The position numbers were made by a program, and so were the translations under genes. The notes under the pieces were generated by a model, which saw only the letters and a program-made list of their open reading frames with translations, did not search any database and was not told where the DNA came from. A stretch of DNA of 64,000 bases, from positions 2,108,001 to 2,172,000 of the forward strand of contig JANFOG010000006.1 of NCBI GenBank assembly GCA_024336345.1, read 5' to 3'. Shown here one piece after another: positions 1 through 11,529 of this stretch; the first letter of the stretch is position 1, and every line of letters begins with the position of its first letter. Source of the stretch: Mariannaea sp. PMI_226 (taxonomy: Eukaryota > Ascomycota > Sordariomycetes > Hypocreales > Nectriaceae).

Positions 1-448
1 CTATCGACCCCATCTAGCAGTGGGTTTGACCTCATTTCACGGCAAAGAGCTGATCCGGAGCCGACCCTGGGCAAGAAACTACTAAGGTACGTACCTAGGT
101 TGGGACCTCTGCCCTTTGGGAAGAAAGCTTCAATTGCCGCACGTGACGCTCGCTCTTCCGTTACGGAGGACCCACTGCACGTGAGGCCCCGGGATGATGA
201 ATTCGCGGCATTTGATTGGCCATACTGGACCGAGAAGCCGAGGGCGCCCGTTCCGAATGCACGAGAGCTATCATCATCGACCTAAGAAAGTTGCTTTTGA
301 GTTCCGATTCGCTTCTTTCCCCCTTCAGCACCCTCGGAGAGACTCATCACGACCAAAGGAAACGGAACGACGACGCCCATCGACGACGGCGACGACGGAC
401 TTGTAGCTGAAACGACTTCGAATTCGATCCAATTCCTCCACCGTCGCA
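1..448 (+). promoter_or_regulatory. Upstream region of SDHC with two CACGTG boxes and an inverted CCAAT box
   Basis: No gene is seen here. Two CACGTG hexamers lie at 140-145 and 178-183, 38 bp apart, and an inverted CCAAT box (ATTGG) at 215-219. CCAAT boxes are bound by the fungal HAP complex, which is known to control respiratory genes, so a role in SDHC expression is plausible but inferred. A 12-bp palindrome AGGTACGTACCT sits at 85-96. No TATA box is obvious. Short ORFs here show no domain or codon pattern and are ignored. Confidence 0.4.
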
Positions 449-1266
449 ATGATTGCTCATCGAGTTGGCGTTGCCGCTCTTCGCCGAGGTGCGCATCCCC
501 AGCTCCACAGATGTGAAGAAGAACAAGAAGAAGAAGAAGAAGAAGAAGAAGAAGGAGACGAAGAAGGAGAAGGAGAAGGATGAATGAATGGAAGAATTGG
601 AGTAGCTGATTTGGATGCAATTTTGTAGGCGCGGCCAAGCCCGGCAATGTTTTCTTCAACCAGACCCTGCCCAAGCTTGCCTTGACTGCTGGTATCTCGA
701 CGACCTCGCCTCGGTAAGATTTTCCAATTGCGCTGCAACTTGCTCTTCCCCAATCCTCTGCGCACTCTCTTGCTCTTTAAAAAAAAAAAAACTAGCTAAC
801 ATGATGGTCCGTGGCTTCCAGCCTTGCTTCCAGCACCCAGGTCTCCCAGGAGGAGGGCCAGAAGATTCTCGCCAACCAGCGCCTCAACCGACCCGTCTCC
901 CCTCATCTGGGCATCTACAAGATTGAGCAGACCTGGTTTGGCACCTCCGCCTGGACCCGAATTACCGGCACCGTGCTCTCCGGCTCCCTCTACGTCTACA
1001 TGAGCGCCTACCTGGCCGCCCCCATGCTAGGCTGGCACCTCGAGAGCGCCAGCCTTGTCGCCGCCGTCAGCAGTCTCCCCATTGCCATCAAGGGCGGTCT
1101 CAAGTTCGCGCTCGGTTTCCCCTTCGCCTACCACTTCCTCGCTGGCCTGAGGCATCTGGCATACGACCTTGGCAAGGGTTTCGCCAAGGCCACCATCCTC
1201 AAGTCTGACAAGATCCTCTGGGCCTCGAGCATTGTTGGTGGACTGGTCCTGGCCTTCCTCGTGTAA
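449..1266 (+). CDS. SDHC: Succinate dehydrogenase cytochrome b560 subunit (complex II membrane anchor)
   Basis: Three exons, 449-488, 629-713 and 822-1266, join in frame to 189 residues, the usual size for fungal SDHC/Sdh3. The protein anchors succinate dehydrogenase in the inner mitochondrial membrane and supplies ubiquinone and haem b contacts. Visible features are a basic N-terminus that fits a mitochondrial presequence, the family signature RPVSPHLGIYK near residues 65-75, three hydrophobic segments, and the AYHFLAGLRHLAYD block near 144-158 carrying the conserved histidines of the haem region. Intron 1 (140 bp) holds a GAA-rich simple repeat; intron 2 is 108 bp. The start is the first ATG and gives MIAHRVGVAALRR before intron 1. 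The 3' end lies about 360 bp from the convergent TAF6 gene. Family assignment is secure; the first-exon boundary is inferred. Confidence 0.93.
513..577 (+). repeat. GAA-rich simple repeat inside SDHC intron 1
   Basis: The tract is purine-only or nearly so, with about nine consecutive GAA/AAG units followed by GGAGA-type variants. It lies wholly inside the first intron of SDHC and does not alter the protein. Such tracts are prone to length polymorphism. Confidence 0.8.
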
Positions 1267-1626
1267 GAAGAATATATATGAAGAAGTTGGCGACCCGAGG
1301 CAGAGGAAGACTTAGGAAGAGGGAATAAAAGAGAGGAAAACTTCCAAAAGAGGAAAATGAAACAGACCATGCGGGGAAGGGATTTGGACGTTGGATGCTG
1401 GCGCAGTGTATCAAGTGCGGCAAACAGCGCGTGTGTGTAGAAGTAACCGGCCCTTGAGCCATTCTTGAAAGTTTAGCAAAACATTTTATATCACATTTGT
1501 ACAGAAACTACGGTGGAAAGCTCCAACCCGAAATCCTCCTAACCTAGGTATATTATTTTGATGAAGCCGCTTTCCCAAACGCCATTTTCGCCTTGGTAGA
1601 CCGTGAACTGGTGTGCTATGCGCTGT

Positions 1627-3088
1627 CTACTCCAAAAATCGGGCATCCAGTATAGTCTTGATGACCCGGCGGTTTCCGGCCGAAGCAATCTTTTGTCCCA
1701 CAATGGGGCCGATGAATTCCTTGAGGTCAGCATCTTCCGTGTCTGGGACAGGCCCGTTCGACCCTTGGACGACTCCTGGTTCACCGTGCTGAGCTAGAGA
1801 CCCTACGGCCTGGACGATGCCCTGGACCAGCATCTCGTACTCCATAGTTCCTTCTGCCTTCTCCTTGAGGGGCTGCAAGATGGCTGAGTCGAAGGTTTTC
1901 AGGTTCCGTAGCACTAGCACCCGGATGGCTTCGGGGCCGCCTGCCTCTAATAGACCGTGGATTGCTCCATATAGAACTGCAGGGGGTTTGGTTGGGTCAA
2001 GGAAGTATTTTAGGCACGTTCGTGTAAGTTTTGGGCGGAGAAGAGTATTGGAAGCCGAGTATTTGCGTGCAATCTGGCCGACCAAGGAGGCAGCAAGCTG
2101 CCGCAAGTCATACTGCTCCTTGACCGCGTCCGTCCCCTCATCGGAGCCGAGCTTTCGGGCCATGAGGCACGTCAGTGCAGGCGCAGAAAGCGGACTGGCA
2201 TATGGGTCAAGAAACAGGCTCTTATTCTCAATCAAAGCGTTTGTCAACTCCATCATCTGCTTGAGAGTGAATGTGTCGTCGAGGTGGTGGGTAACGCGGT
2301 CCATGATGAAGTTTATAAAGTAAGGGACGAGCTGATGGAGACCGGGATCGTCTCTAACGGAGCCAAGTGCAGCCTGACGCAATCGCACAACCTCCTCATC
2401 TGGGTTGTCGTCGAGAATGGCAGCCTGGATTTTATCGAAATACAGGATGAGCTCCTTACTAACGATGTGCTTCACGGAGGGCTTCATGGCGACATTCTCA
2501 TTGCCAGCGAGGGCGGAGAGAGCAGGATTGGCTCCCGGGCCCTTGGGCAGGAGTTCTTGCGATCGTGCATCGGACGTGGTTGGGTTTTGAGGGATCGAGG
2601 GCTGAACGCCTTCGATAGCGAGCCAGTGGGCTAAGATAGGGAGAGGAATGTTAGTGCACAAGAACGATGTTAAAACACTCATGTTGGGAGGACCACTTGC
2701 CAGTAAAACTCGTGTCGCGTGGAACTTTTGGCAAAGGTGCATTGATGAGCTTTTCAAAGTCAACTTCCTCATCTTCAATGTAGAAGAGAGGCTGGCCGGG
2801 TCCAAGGCTGGCCTCGCCGTAGCGTAGAGGGCGAGTCGAGTCGTATCCGTAAAGCGGTTCGACGTCGAGGGTGCGGAGAGCGAGGGAGATGTCGTTTACG
2901 GTCAAGGTGGTGCGGCGCGCGGCGCGCATGAAGCGCAGAGATTCGATGATGACCTGGCCGATGCGATACTCGACGTCCTGCGTCAGGCACTTGAGAGCCT
3001 CTTCGCTGAGAGACCCAATGCCGACGGACTCTGCGACATCTTTGACGTTGTCTGGGTTCCAAAGCAGCTTCGGCGTTTCGGTAGCCAT
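1627..3088 (-). CDS. TAF6: TFIID/SAGA subunit TAF6 with N-terminal histone fold
   Basis: Two exons, 3088-2701 and 2630-1627, give 463 residues, typical of fungal TAF6. The N-terminal ~75 residues form the H4-like histone fold ([20 protein letters not shown], then the [14 protein letters not shown] block) that pairs with TAF9. The linker contains the [11 protein letters not shown] signature, and the C-terminal half is the helical HEAT-like TAF6C domain. Frame continuity across the intron works only if the donor is GC: exon 1 ends ACTG and the intron starts GCAAGT and ends TTAG (70 nt), restoring the conserved A in AHWL. The nearest GT donor would break the frame. The gene is convergent with SDHC and acts in the nucleus in RNA polymerase II pre-initiation complexes. 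Confidence 0.95.
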
Positions 3089-3974
3089 GACGTTCGCGAA
3101 CGCAAAAGGCGCAACACACCAAAGAAGAGGCTGTCAAATTTCTACAATGCCGGTGATAATGGCTGGAGTTGAAATCCCTGGGACCTGGGCGATGGAGCGA
3201 CCTGTGGTTTTGATACTGGTGATGGTTGCAAGAGGTCTGATGGAGTTGATAGGATTGGCCCACACACAACGGGATAAGGCTAGCCACCTAGACGAGGCTG
3301 GACTACGTCAAGCTGCAGAGGTAGGTACCATAAGGTAGGCGGGTAGGTACAGTAGAGAGTAACAAAGGGCGCTGATACCAGGTCGGGTATTCCAGCTTTC
3401 AGGCGCCTTGTAGGTACCTCGGGTGCTGAAGGTCTAGGTACTTGGGTAGGTAGTAGAGGTAGAGTGGCTCCTTTGAGACTTCCGTATCAATGCAATTAGC
3501 AAAGTATTGCTGAATGGATGGAGAAATCGCGACCATTTACGTTGGTGTTGGTTGGGTAGGTAGATCAGACAGAATATTCAAAATCCTCTTCAGTACGGAG
3601 TAGGCTAAAGCACAATCCGTTTAATGCATCAGGCAACCTGCAAAGCTCAGAGTAAGGTACAGTCGAATGCTGGATGTAACTCAAGTACCCCCAATCTTCA
3701 AGTAGTCCAGCCTACATACTGTACTTAGGTACGTACCTAGCCGATTTAGGTAACTTTACCTGTCCCGTATCGTTCAATGCAATTCTCACAAACATGATAG
3801 TCTCTGTTTCCATGCTCAATCTAGGTAAAAGACAAAACAAAACAAAAGAAAACAAAAGAAATGTCTATTGTCTATTATCTACCTAGGTAGGAATAACTCA
3901 CTGCAAAAACAAAAGGGCAAAAAAACTCCACTTCCCTCCTGCATCTCCGTCCATCATCTCCGTCCATCATCGAC
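3089..3974. other. Intergenic region rich in CCTAGGTA/GGTACC-type motifs
   Basis: No convincing gene. The stretch holds many overlapping ACCTAGGTA, GGTAGGTA and GTACCTAG strings, including the perfect palindromes TAGGTACGTACCTA at 3726-3739 and CTACCTAGGTAG at 3879-3890. It contains the 5' flank of TAF6 and the 3' flank of the Hsp70-like gene. Functional meaning is unknown. Confidence 0.5.
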
Positions 3975-6131
3975 TTATTCATGGCTGAACAAAACCCCTT
4001 CTTGTCTGTTGCCTTGAAAGAGCAGTGCAAACTCCACCTTGGTCCCGGTGTGCGTGATCTCGAGTTGGATGAGGTACATATGAATCTGAGGCCTCATCTG
4101 CCGATCCACTCTCCATTTCATGGTGTCTATCATATGCGGACTGTCGGTCTCGGCTCGTCGGCAGAAAATGCGGAGCAGAAGGTAATAGCTGTCCTGGTTG
4201 AGGCCTTGGGCCTCTTCGAACAAGGTGGGAATCAAGTTATATCTGATTGGATTGACGGTAGGAAGTGCATCGCCCTGTTTGTTCGCAATTGAATTAGCAC
4301 ATTGTCCAGGTTCGCCGATTACAGCCACAGTAGTGGCAGATGGAGTTCAATATGTCTAACCTTGCGCACCATCCAGACAGGCTCTGATTGATTACGATAC
4401 CAAACTCCGTAGTCGGCTCGACAAATTCGAGAGTTGACCTTGGCCACACGGTCATAACTGGAGTTCTTGGCCGATGCCTGGCCCGAAATGACAGCACCAC
4501 GAGCCACAGCAAGTTCGCTGCTACATGTCAGTTGACGTTGCCACATGGAAATACGAATAGAAATTTCTCCAACTCACCCGGTGCTGTCCGAATAGCAGAC
4601 GACATTGATTGTCTCAGAGATCGAAGAGACTTTCTCTTTGATACGGTTTTGTAAGTAGCAGTTTCTCCCGAAGCCACCAGAAATAATTATATGCTGTTAG
4701 GCAGAGTGGTGGTTAGATAACAGAAGGAAAGCAGAGAGGGATAAGATTCAAGACTTACATGCGGGAATCCTTCAGTGTTGTTGACAATGGACTTTACTTC
4801 AGCCTCAACTGCAGAATTGATCTTTTGGACGCTGTGATCAAAAATCTGGCACAACTCATCTCTGCCGAACCATTAGCTGATGATCGACATACATCTCTTG
4901 ATTGAATCCTTTTTGCACAAGTAGGTAGGCCAATAGTTGCTTAAGCGCTTCCAAATGCAAATATTCTTTTTTTCACGAGAAGGTCGACCGGCGTACAAGG
5001 ATGAACATACAGTGTAAAGGTAAGGGTGATACCCAGCTGAGGGATGTCGCAAGACATATATTGCTCGTCCAAGTCATTGAGCCGTCGAAAAAAACTGGTT
5101 CGAAACTTTCTGCAAAGCTTGTTGAAAATCGATGGAGAAACATAGGCCTTTGGGATTTCTTCGAATTTCTTGTTTAGACGTCGAACAAATTCATCCTCTA
5201 CGCAGACAGCCCCGGCCAAAATAGAGCGCCCAGTGGTACACTCGGCAAGCCTCAGAGGCGAAGTTTGGGAAATGGTATAGCTGGCAAGGTCCTGCGAATG
5301 AGACTTGTCAATGACTGGGGTTGGCTCGTGATGAGAAAATCATGGGAACTTACTACTGTACCGCCACCACAGTCCACGATCACGACCACCTCACCATCCT
5401 ATTTGCGTTAGTCAAATATCAGATAGAGGAAGCGTTGGAGAGGGGGGGGCTGAGAGGTACATTTGTTTCAATGCCAGGAAGCAAAGAGAGAGCAGCCGCC
5501 TCTGGTTCTCGAAGAAAGCGAAGGGTGCAACTGGGACCGCAGAGTATACCAGCGCGAGTAATGGCTTCCTCAAAGCGGTCAATTGCTGTGCTAGGCCACA
5601 CCGCTGGAACCGTAGCAGTAATGTGGCATCTAAGACTGCCATGCATCATGTCCGTGAGGTCCTCCAGCTTAAGGGCCGCCTTCCAAATATATTGGAGGAA
5701 TAAGCTAGTAACTTCGACCGCACTTTTGTTTGCACGTTCCCTAATCTTCTCAGATTGTCGAAGTCGGCTAGAAGACTTGATATCATAGGGTAGGTCATCT
5801 CTATGTAGCAATGAGAGCTTGAACCATTCAATCGCACTGGGAGTCGAATCTGAAGAACTCATAAAGCGTGGAGTTCCGTTCGGACCATATATGACTTGAG
5901 AAGGAAATCTCCTTATCTTCGTCTCGGAACCTTCTCCGACAAATTCAGCATCGCAGAGGGTAGTTATATCCTAGCCACCGCAAAGCATGTAAGAAATCCC
6001 AGAGAAGCTGCGGGAGAAGAAATTAGAGGGACTGTCTGAGCAATCGGAATCAGGTAATTGAAGATGACCCACGTTGTTCCGAAATCCAGGCCGACAAAGA
6101 CCTCGGGAGCCGTGTCCTTGTTGAGAGGCAT
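3975..6131 (-). CDS. Hsp70-like ATPase (HSPA12-type, divergent), with an in-frame TAG near the N-terminus
   Basis: Eight exons can be joined in frame: 6131-6073, 6007-5461, 5398-5354, 5291-5011, 4861-4759, 4693-4578, 4520-4361 and 4274-3975, about 536 codons. Actin-like ATPase motifs are clear: phosphate-1 GLDFGTTFSG across intron 1, the LREPEAAAL block, phosphate-2 VVVIVDCGGGTVDL across two introns, the adenosine motif IIISGGFGRN, and ELAVARGAVI. The C-terminal part replaces the usual Hsp70 substrate domain, as in the fungal HSPA12-like group. A TAG at 5971-5973 falls in frame just after FSGISYMLCGG, and the reading frame continues beyond it. Either it is a nonsense codon, or a 48-nt intron (GTGGCT...GAGAAG) removes it and gives ~520 residues. 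Substrates and role are unknown for this group. The ATG at 6131 was chosen because it directly precedes the phosphate-1 motif. Confidence 0.8.
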
Positions 6132-7013
6132 GGGGGATGGAGTTGTCAAAGACGAGTTTCTGGTTTGACTGGAAGGATTCTTTTCTGAGTGACGAGCGTT
6201 TGCAGTAGAGAGAAGTTTGAAGATGAGAACATTGGGCTTGGGATGTAATGCTGGGTTGCTTCTTTTTAAAGAGTTTTTTTTGGGGGGGGAGGAGAGCAAG
6301 AGACTGTCTCATTAGCATGAGGTAGGAGAGAGGAAACGGTGAAGAATTCCGATGGCATGGGGAATGAGACCGGTGTTGCCGTACGAGGAGTGATAGGTCA
6401 TTTTTTGATATATTCAGAAATTTACATGTTATCTTCACGTCTTTTCCCATGGTGTGCTGTCCACAACATGTCTGGGTTGCTTCGTCGTACTTTGCCATCC
6501 ATCTTGTTGCCCATTGGCTCTCTCGCTTCTTCTATTTTTTTCTTTTCTTTTTTTTTTTTGCAAATTGGATATGTGAGGTCTTTCAGGGGCGTCAATAGGT
6601 TCAATCACAATGAGTTGTTTATTGAGCAAATTAGAAGATGTGGTTTACCATCGTTACTATGGGGTGTAAACTACTGGTAGTTGTGCTGCTTTGGGCTTTA
6701 TGGTGATGCACAGGTGATATAACTTCATAATTAGGGTACGATTGAGAGGAATGGGGAGGTAGAGGACATGAAACAGAAAAAGAAAAGCAGACACGGAGGG
6801 AACTGCAAGAGCATGATTATGCGTAGTCAGGATCCAACGGAGCAAACGACAAGTGAGAGGGACATTACCGAACTTAGTCTTGAGCTGGATACGCACATCT
6901 ATCGATGTGAATCTAGCGGTCAAAGAATACAAGCGCTTTGGTTATGCGGAGGAAGTTAAAAGCGTTTGGGGGAAAATAGAAGCATAAGACCGGAACAACA
7001 GAAATGAATAATT
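6132..7013. other. Intergenic region, no gene seen
   Basis: This is the upstream flank of the Hsp70-like gene. It holds homopolymer runs (T/G run near 6268-6288, T-rich run near 6535-6560) and only short random ORFs without domains. Nothing else is supported. Confidence 0.5.
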
Positions 7014-7392
7014 GGTCCCATGATGCGAGAGGTCCTTTGTTGATGACAGAAGGATGCTTGGTGTGGCTTTGAGCTATCCGTCTCTAGCTGCTGACGTGTC
7101 TGCCCATAATTTCCTATTTCCATGAGGATAGAAGAAAGGAGAATGATGAGTTCCATGATGTGAGAGGTCCTTTGTTGACAATAGGAGGAGGGTATCCGGT
7201 GTGGCTTTGAGCCGTCTTTCTCTAGCTGAAGTGTAGGCCCAAGCCTTCATAACTGCGTAAGGATGGAGACAAAAGAAAAATTAGTCCCATGATGTGATGT
7301 GAGAGTTTTCTTTGTTGATAAACTGAGTGTATTTAATGTGGCGGCTTTGAGCTGTCTATAGCTGGTGACGCTGTAGGTCTAGACCTTCATAC
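7014..7392. repeat. Three degenerate tandem copies of a ~135-bp unit
   Basis: Three units begin near 7014, 7148 and 7281. Each opens with a variant of GTCCCATGATGTGAGAGGTC, continues with CTTTGTTGA, then GTGTGGCTTTGAGC, then TCTAGCTG about 75 bp in, and the later two share a CCTTCATA segment near the end. The copies have diverged by substitutions and small indels. They are non-coding and lie upstream of the orphan gene at 7752. Whether they regulate it is unknown. Confidence 0.75.
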
Positions 7393-7751
7393 TACCACCT
7401 CCGGCTCCGGATGCGTGTGCCCGTACCTTTGTGTTGCTTGGCTTGTGGGACCGTGGCCATGGCGTAAAGCTGAGAGTAAGATTATTATTGGTGGCCTCTC
7501 ATTACACAATTGGTATGGATGTGCAATACGGTAATTCAACAGGGAACCTGGATTCGTGCAGCTTGTCTGCCGCGTGGAACGCAGGTATGCGCAATGAAAG
7601 GGAAGACGAGATACCCCGGAGCTTGCAAATGAGTGTGAGCTTGACTATCTCCCCATCCTTCCTCCCTTTCAAATATTTAAAAGCACACCTTTCCAACCTT
7701 TCCCTTCAGATTTATTGGCTCGTCAACTTCAGAATTTCCTTTCTTTTATGA

Positions 7752-9303
7752 ATGTGTGACACTTTCACAATGGGAACACCAGAACCAGAACCTTGGAAAC
7801 CTCTGTGGAAAACGTGGTATCCTCCTCGGTTATCGGAGCCGGAAACCGAAATCTGGCTAAAAAAAATGGAGGACTTGCACTCACTCAAGGACTGTACCGT
7901 CAACGGCGATGGCGTAAGTTTACAAGACCCCGACAGTACATGAAAAGTAGAATAAGAAGAGAATCTAAGTCAGAGGCCTGCAGAAGACCTTTATTTGTCC
8001 GGCCGCCGTCAGCAGCATTCCGATCCGACCAGCCTCTTACGAAGACAAGACCGACGACAAAGATTTACAATTTCGCCTTTGGAAGGAGGATGTGACGCTC
8101 TGGAAATCCAACAACATCCTGAGGGGCAAGAATGTTTATTTCAGACTCGATGACTGTCCTTGGCTCAAGGACATATTCGAAAACGTGGATGGGGACATCT
8201 GGGCTTTTTGCGCTATCAACTACAGAGAAGTGGCGTGGGATAGTCTGGATGAGCGCACTCAGAAACTATTTACAGACTGGGCGCCATCGGCTCAAAAATT
8301 GTTCGGCTATCGGGATGGTCCAGTTTATTTCTTCAAATCCTGGATGTGGCGGGTTCTTGCTCAATCCGTTTTAAGCTACGACAAGTCCGACAAGGTGACA
8401 TGGACCACCCCCTATTACCAGAAGATGCACGAGATGCAGCAGATTCTCCTTGCTGCAGATCCCAACAAGCCAAACAAGAATCCTGACGCCTGGCATCATT
8501 GGAAATGGGAAACAACGGCCTTGTTCACGACCTTGACGGTAGACCAGACCAAGGTAACGCGAGAACGTATCCAACGAAGTTGTGTCTATGATATTCTCCA
8601 AGCTGAGCTCCAAGGGCATCTCCCACCCCGAATGGAGGAGCTGAGTAAAGGGTCACAACGGGTTATGGAAAACCTCTCGAGAAGAGTCTGTATGATGGAG
8701 TTTGATTTGAACACCTCCATGCTTGACTGGAATCTTGATTTCTGCCACCCTCTGACTAAAGAGGCTCACAGCTTCAAGTTTCAGTATCGAGTTGACGATA
8801 AAAATACTGTCCCAGCTATGTGTGACTGTTTTTGGAGTGGGTTTGAAAGGTATGGGAGCTATTATCATAACCCAAAGAAAGAAAAGAAGGGGTTTGCATA
8901 CATTACTGGCATGCCCGTTGACTTGGTGATTCGGCCGCGTCTTGAATTTCGGAATCCACAAGTGTGGGAGCATAAGCATGTGAATTTTTATCGACCAATG
9001 ATTGTGTGGGTGTTCGAGTGGAATAAGGAGATGGTGGATAAGATGGAGATTGTCGAGAGTTGGAGTTCCGGTGAGGGCGGGGATTTGAGTTCTGATGAGG
9101 ACCTGGGTTGGGGTTTCTATGAGGACGAGAATGAGAAGCCTGATGGGGACGAGACTGGGAGGCCTGATGGGAACGAGACTGGGAGGCCTGATGGGGACGA
9201 GACTGGGAGACCTGATGGGAACGAGACTGGGAGACCTGATGGGAACGAGACTGGGAGACCTGATGGGGACGAGACTGGGAGACCTGATGGGGACGAGAAT
9301 TAG
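7752..9303 (+). CDS. Hypothetical protein with C-terminal acidic 8-residue tandem repeats
   Basis: Two exons, 7752-7913 and 7984-9303, joined by a 70-bp GTAAGT...CTGCAG intron, give about 493 residues (487 if the second ATG at 7770 is used). I do not recognise the family. The central ~400 residues are globular in composition, rich in Trp, Phe and charged residues, with no signal peptide or membrane segment. The C-terminal ~60 residues are about seven copies of an 8-residue unit of the form R-P-D-G-(N/D)-E-T-G, encoded by a 24-bp minisatellite, which makes a strongly acidic, probably disordered tail. A large gene-poor interval follows. Coding status rests on one long open frame plus clean splice sites at a single intron. 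Confidence 0.7.
9130..9302 (+). repeat. 24-bp coding minisatellite
   Basis: About seven head-to-tail 24-bp units of the type GGGAGGCCTGATGGGGACGA (first 20 nt) plus GACT, differing mainly at GGG/AGA and GGG/GAA positions. They encode the repeat tail of the protein ending at 9303 and keep its frame throughout. Confidence 0.9.
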
Positions 9304-11529
9304 AGGACTAGATGAGACGAGTGGGAAGGATTGAAGTACTTGAAACTGGAGAGATTTGTTAGGATCGTGTTAGTTTTGGTACTGGAGAGATTTGCTAGCT
9401 GAGGTTTTCTTTTATGGCATCACTTGCGCTTCCGCTCCTCTCTTGACACAACAAGAAGAAACTCAGGACTCCAGGATAGTGGACTCATGGATTCACTTGT
9501 CATGGTCTTAGACTAGGAGCCATAAAATTGACGACTTAACAAAATGCGAACGTTGGCGTAAAGCGAATGGGAGATGAGGTGTGATAGCAAACGGACGAGC
9601 CTAAGGACAATAAACAACCTGGACACAAGCCATAATGCTAGCTCTATCTACCACTGATCTGTGCTCAACCCATCCAAGCCACGAAGTCATGAGATTGTAA
9701 AGTTGAGACAACGCATGCAGACTTCCGATGGCCTCACACGGAGGTGACAGCAACCCAAGCAAACATTGGCCTGACAATATCCGAATACGAGAGTGCAGGA
9801 CCGGTCGATATAGAAGTGGATCTCATGCAGTTGGACTCCCGTCATTTTGACAGAAATCAACGCAAAATAAATGATGAATCGGCAACACTGGGACCGTAGA
9901 TTAGATCTACTGTAAGCTAGATATCGGCATTGGAAAAGGGGCTTCAGCAGTCACGCCGTATTGGCCCTATGAGATTAGAGATGACCAGAGGGGTGCCACT
10001 GAAGCGTCTGGTAAAATAGATTATGGCGGACTGGTTCTTCTCTTTTCTTTGCGTCATGTCTACCAACTCCTTGTTCCTATTCATGCTTGGATGAGCCTGG
10101 GAAAAAGCCCTCAAAGCCCCCAAAGCCCCCCCTCACCCAGTCTTTTATTATAACTCTATCAGAAAGGCCTAGGAAACGATCCGGCATTTGTTAATTTGCG
10201 ATCAGTCTTTGTCCAGGACTTTTCAAGGGCCGATATCTTTACGTACGACGTTCCCTTATCCGACGAGAGTGGATCGGCTACACCATAACACCCCCTTTTC
10301 CCCCTTTCAAAGTTTTCTTTGTTCTAAATGCGGCTTGCAGGGAATCTGTCGCAGTTTATTGTCATATGTTCAAAAGGGTTTCCGCACGGATTATCTATGT
10401 GGTCGTCCGTGACCAACCAACACCATGCAGATCAACAAACACTGTAATTTGGCGTGAGGGAGCAGAACAAAGCCAGAAAGGGCTCTCGGAAGTGCCTAGG
10501 TAGCAAGGCCGCAATAGTGACCCTAAAAGTGATCTCTAAACAGCTTGATGACGTAGGATAGTGAAAGAACTACCGATTACTGGGGACCGCTTGATCCTTT
10601 GTTGGCCGAAGTAGATATTCGTACAAACATTGAACGCTTCCTCTCGATGTATCTTAAGGCTTAAAATACCTATATAGTACCTCATTGATTGCTCCAATAG
10701 CGAATATTGAACGATGTATGGTACGGGCCCAATAGCACAGCTTCGACGCCCCGAATCTGGATGCATCAGGCCAAATTCATTTTTCATCACAAAAGCTCAA
10801 TCAGCTGCGCGTGACATAAGCTCCTCCATGAGCATCATGAGATTGTAATTGCAAAAAGATACATGTGGTGCTCTGTTTGAAGTGGGGAGGATTTTCTCCG
10901 TGCTCCTAGTTGCGATCGTCAGCATTCTGCCAGAGCCATCCATAGGTGTTGGAGGCCCACGGCAACTTATCTTCTATTGACAGCGGCTAAAAGCCCTGAC
11001 AATGACCGCGCACTTTGTTGAGCAATTACACCCTGATAATTGATTGTGTTCATGGCTGTGTGAGCTAGAGCCAGGTGGTGTGGGAACTACACCGTGATAT
11101 CGCTGCGCAGTTGCTTCGACTCAGCATGCTTATGAAGTGTCAAAACCAGAGGTGGAAGCGTTAATGGTGCCGCCGAATATAAGTGTAGGAGGACGCCGTG
11201 AAGAACATAGCACAACAATATAATTCACTAATTAATGATAGACAAGAAGTAGTGCAACACCAGGCCTTAATTTGACCACAGTCTGTATCTCAAGGAACTG
11301 TCGCTTCAACAATGTCCACTCCTGGGTGCCTAATTTGGGGTGAGGTCCCCCTAGCCTGACAAAGGACTGCTTTCTTATGGAAGAGTATGGCCGTGGTCTA
11401 ACAATGAACCCTGTGGAACTCTGGTTGACGACTGGTTCGGGCCTCGACTTGCGTCTCATTATTCTTTGCTATTATGGCTACGGATTACTACGATATAGAA
11501 TATTGGGACAATTGTGTGTAAACCTAGCT
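9304..11529. other. Long intergenic region, no gene seen
   Basis: About 2.2 kb with only short ORFs on both strands (longest about 84 residues), none with a recognisable domain or splice pattern. No tRNA-like T-loop/box B arrangement was seen. It separates the orphan gene from the 3' end of the MFS transporter gene. Confidence 0.5.

Noticed and set aside
282..765. Minus-strand ORFs over the 5' part of SDHC encoding poly-Leu or poly-Ser tracts
   Set aside because: They are shadows of the GAA repeat in SDHC intron 1 read on the other strand; no domain or splice partner.
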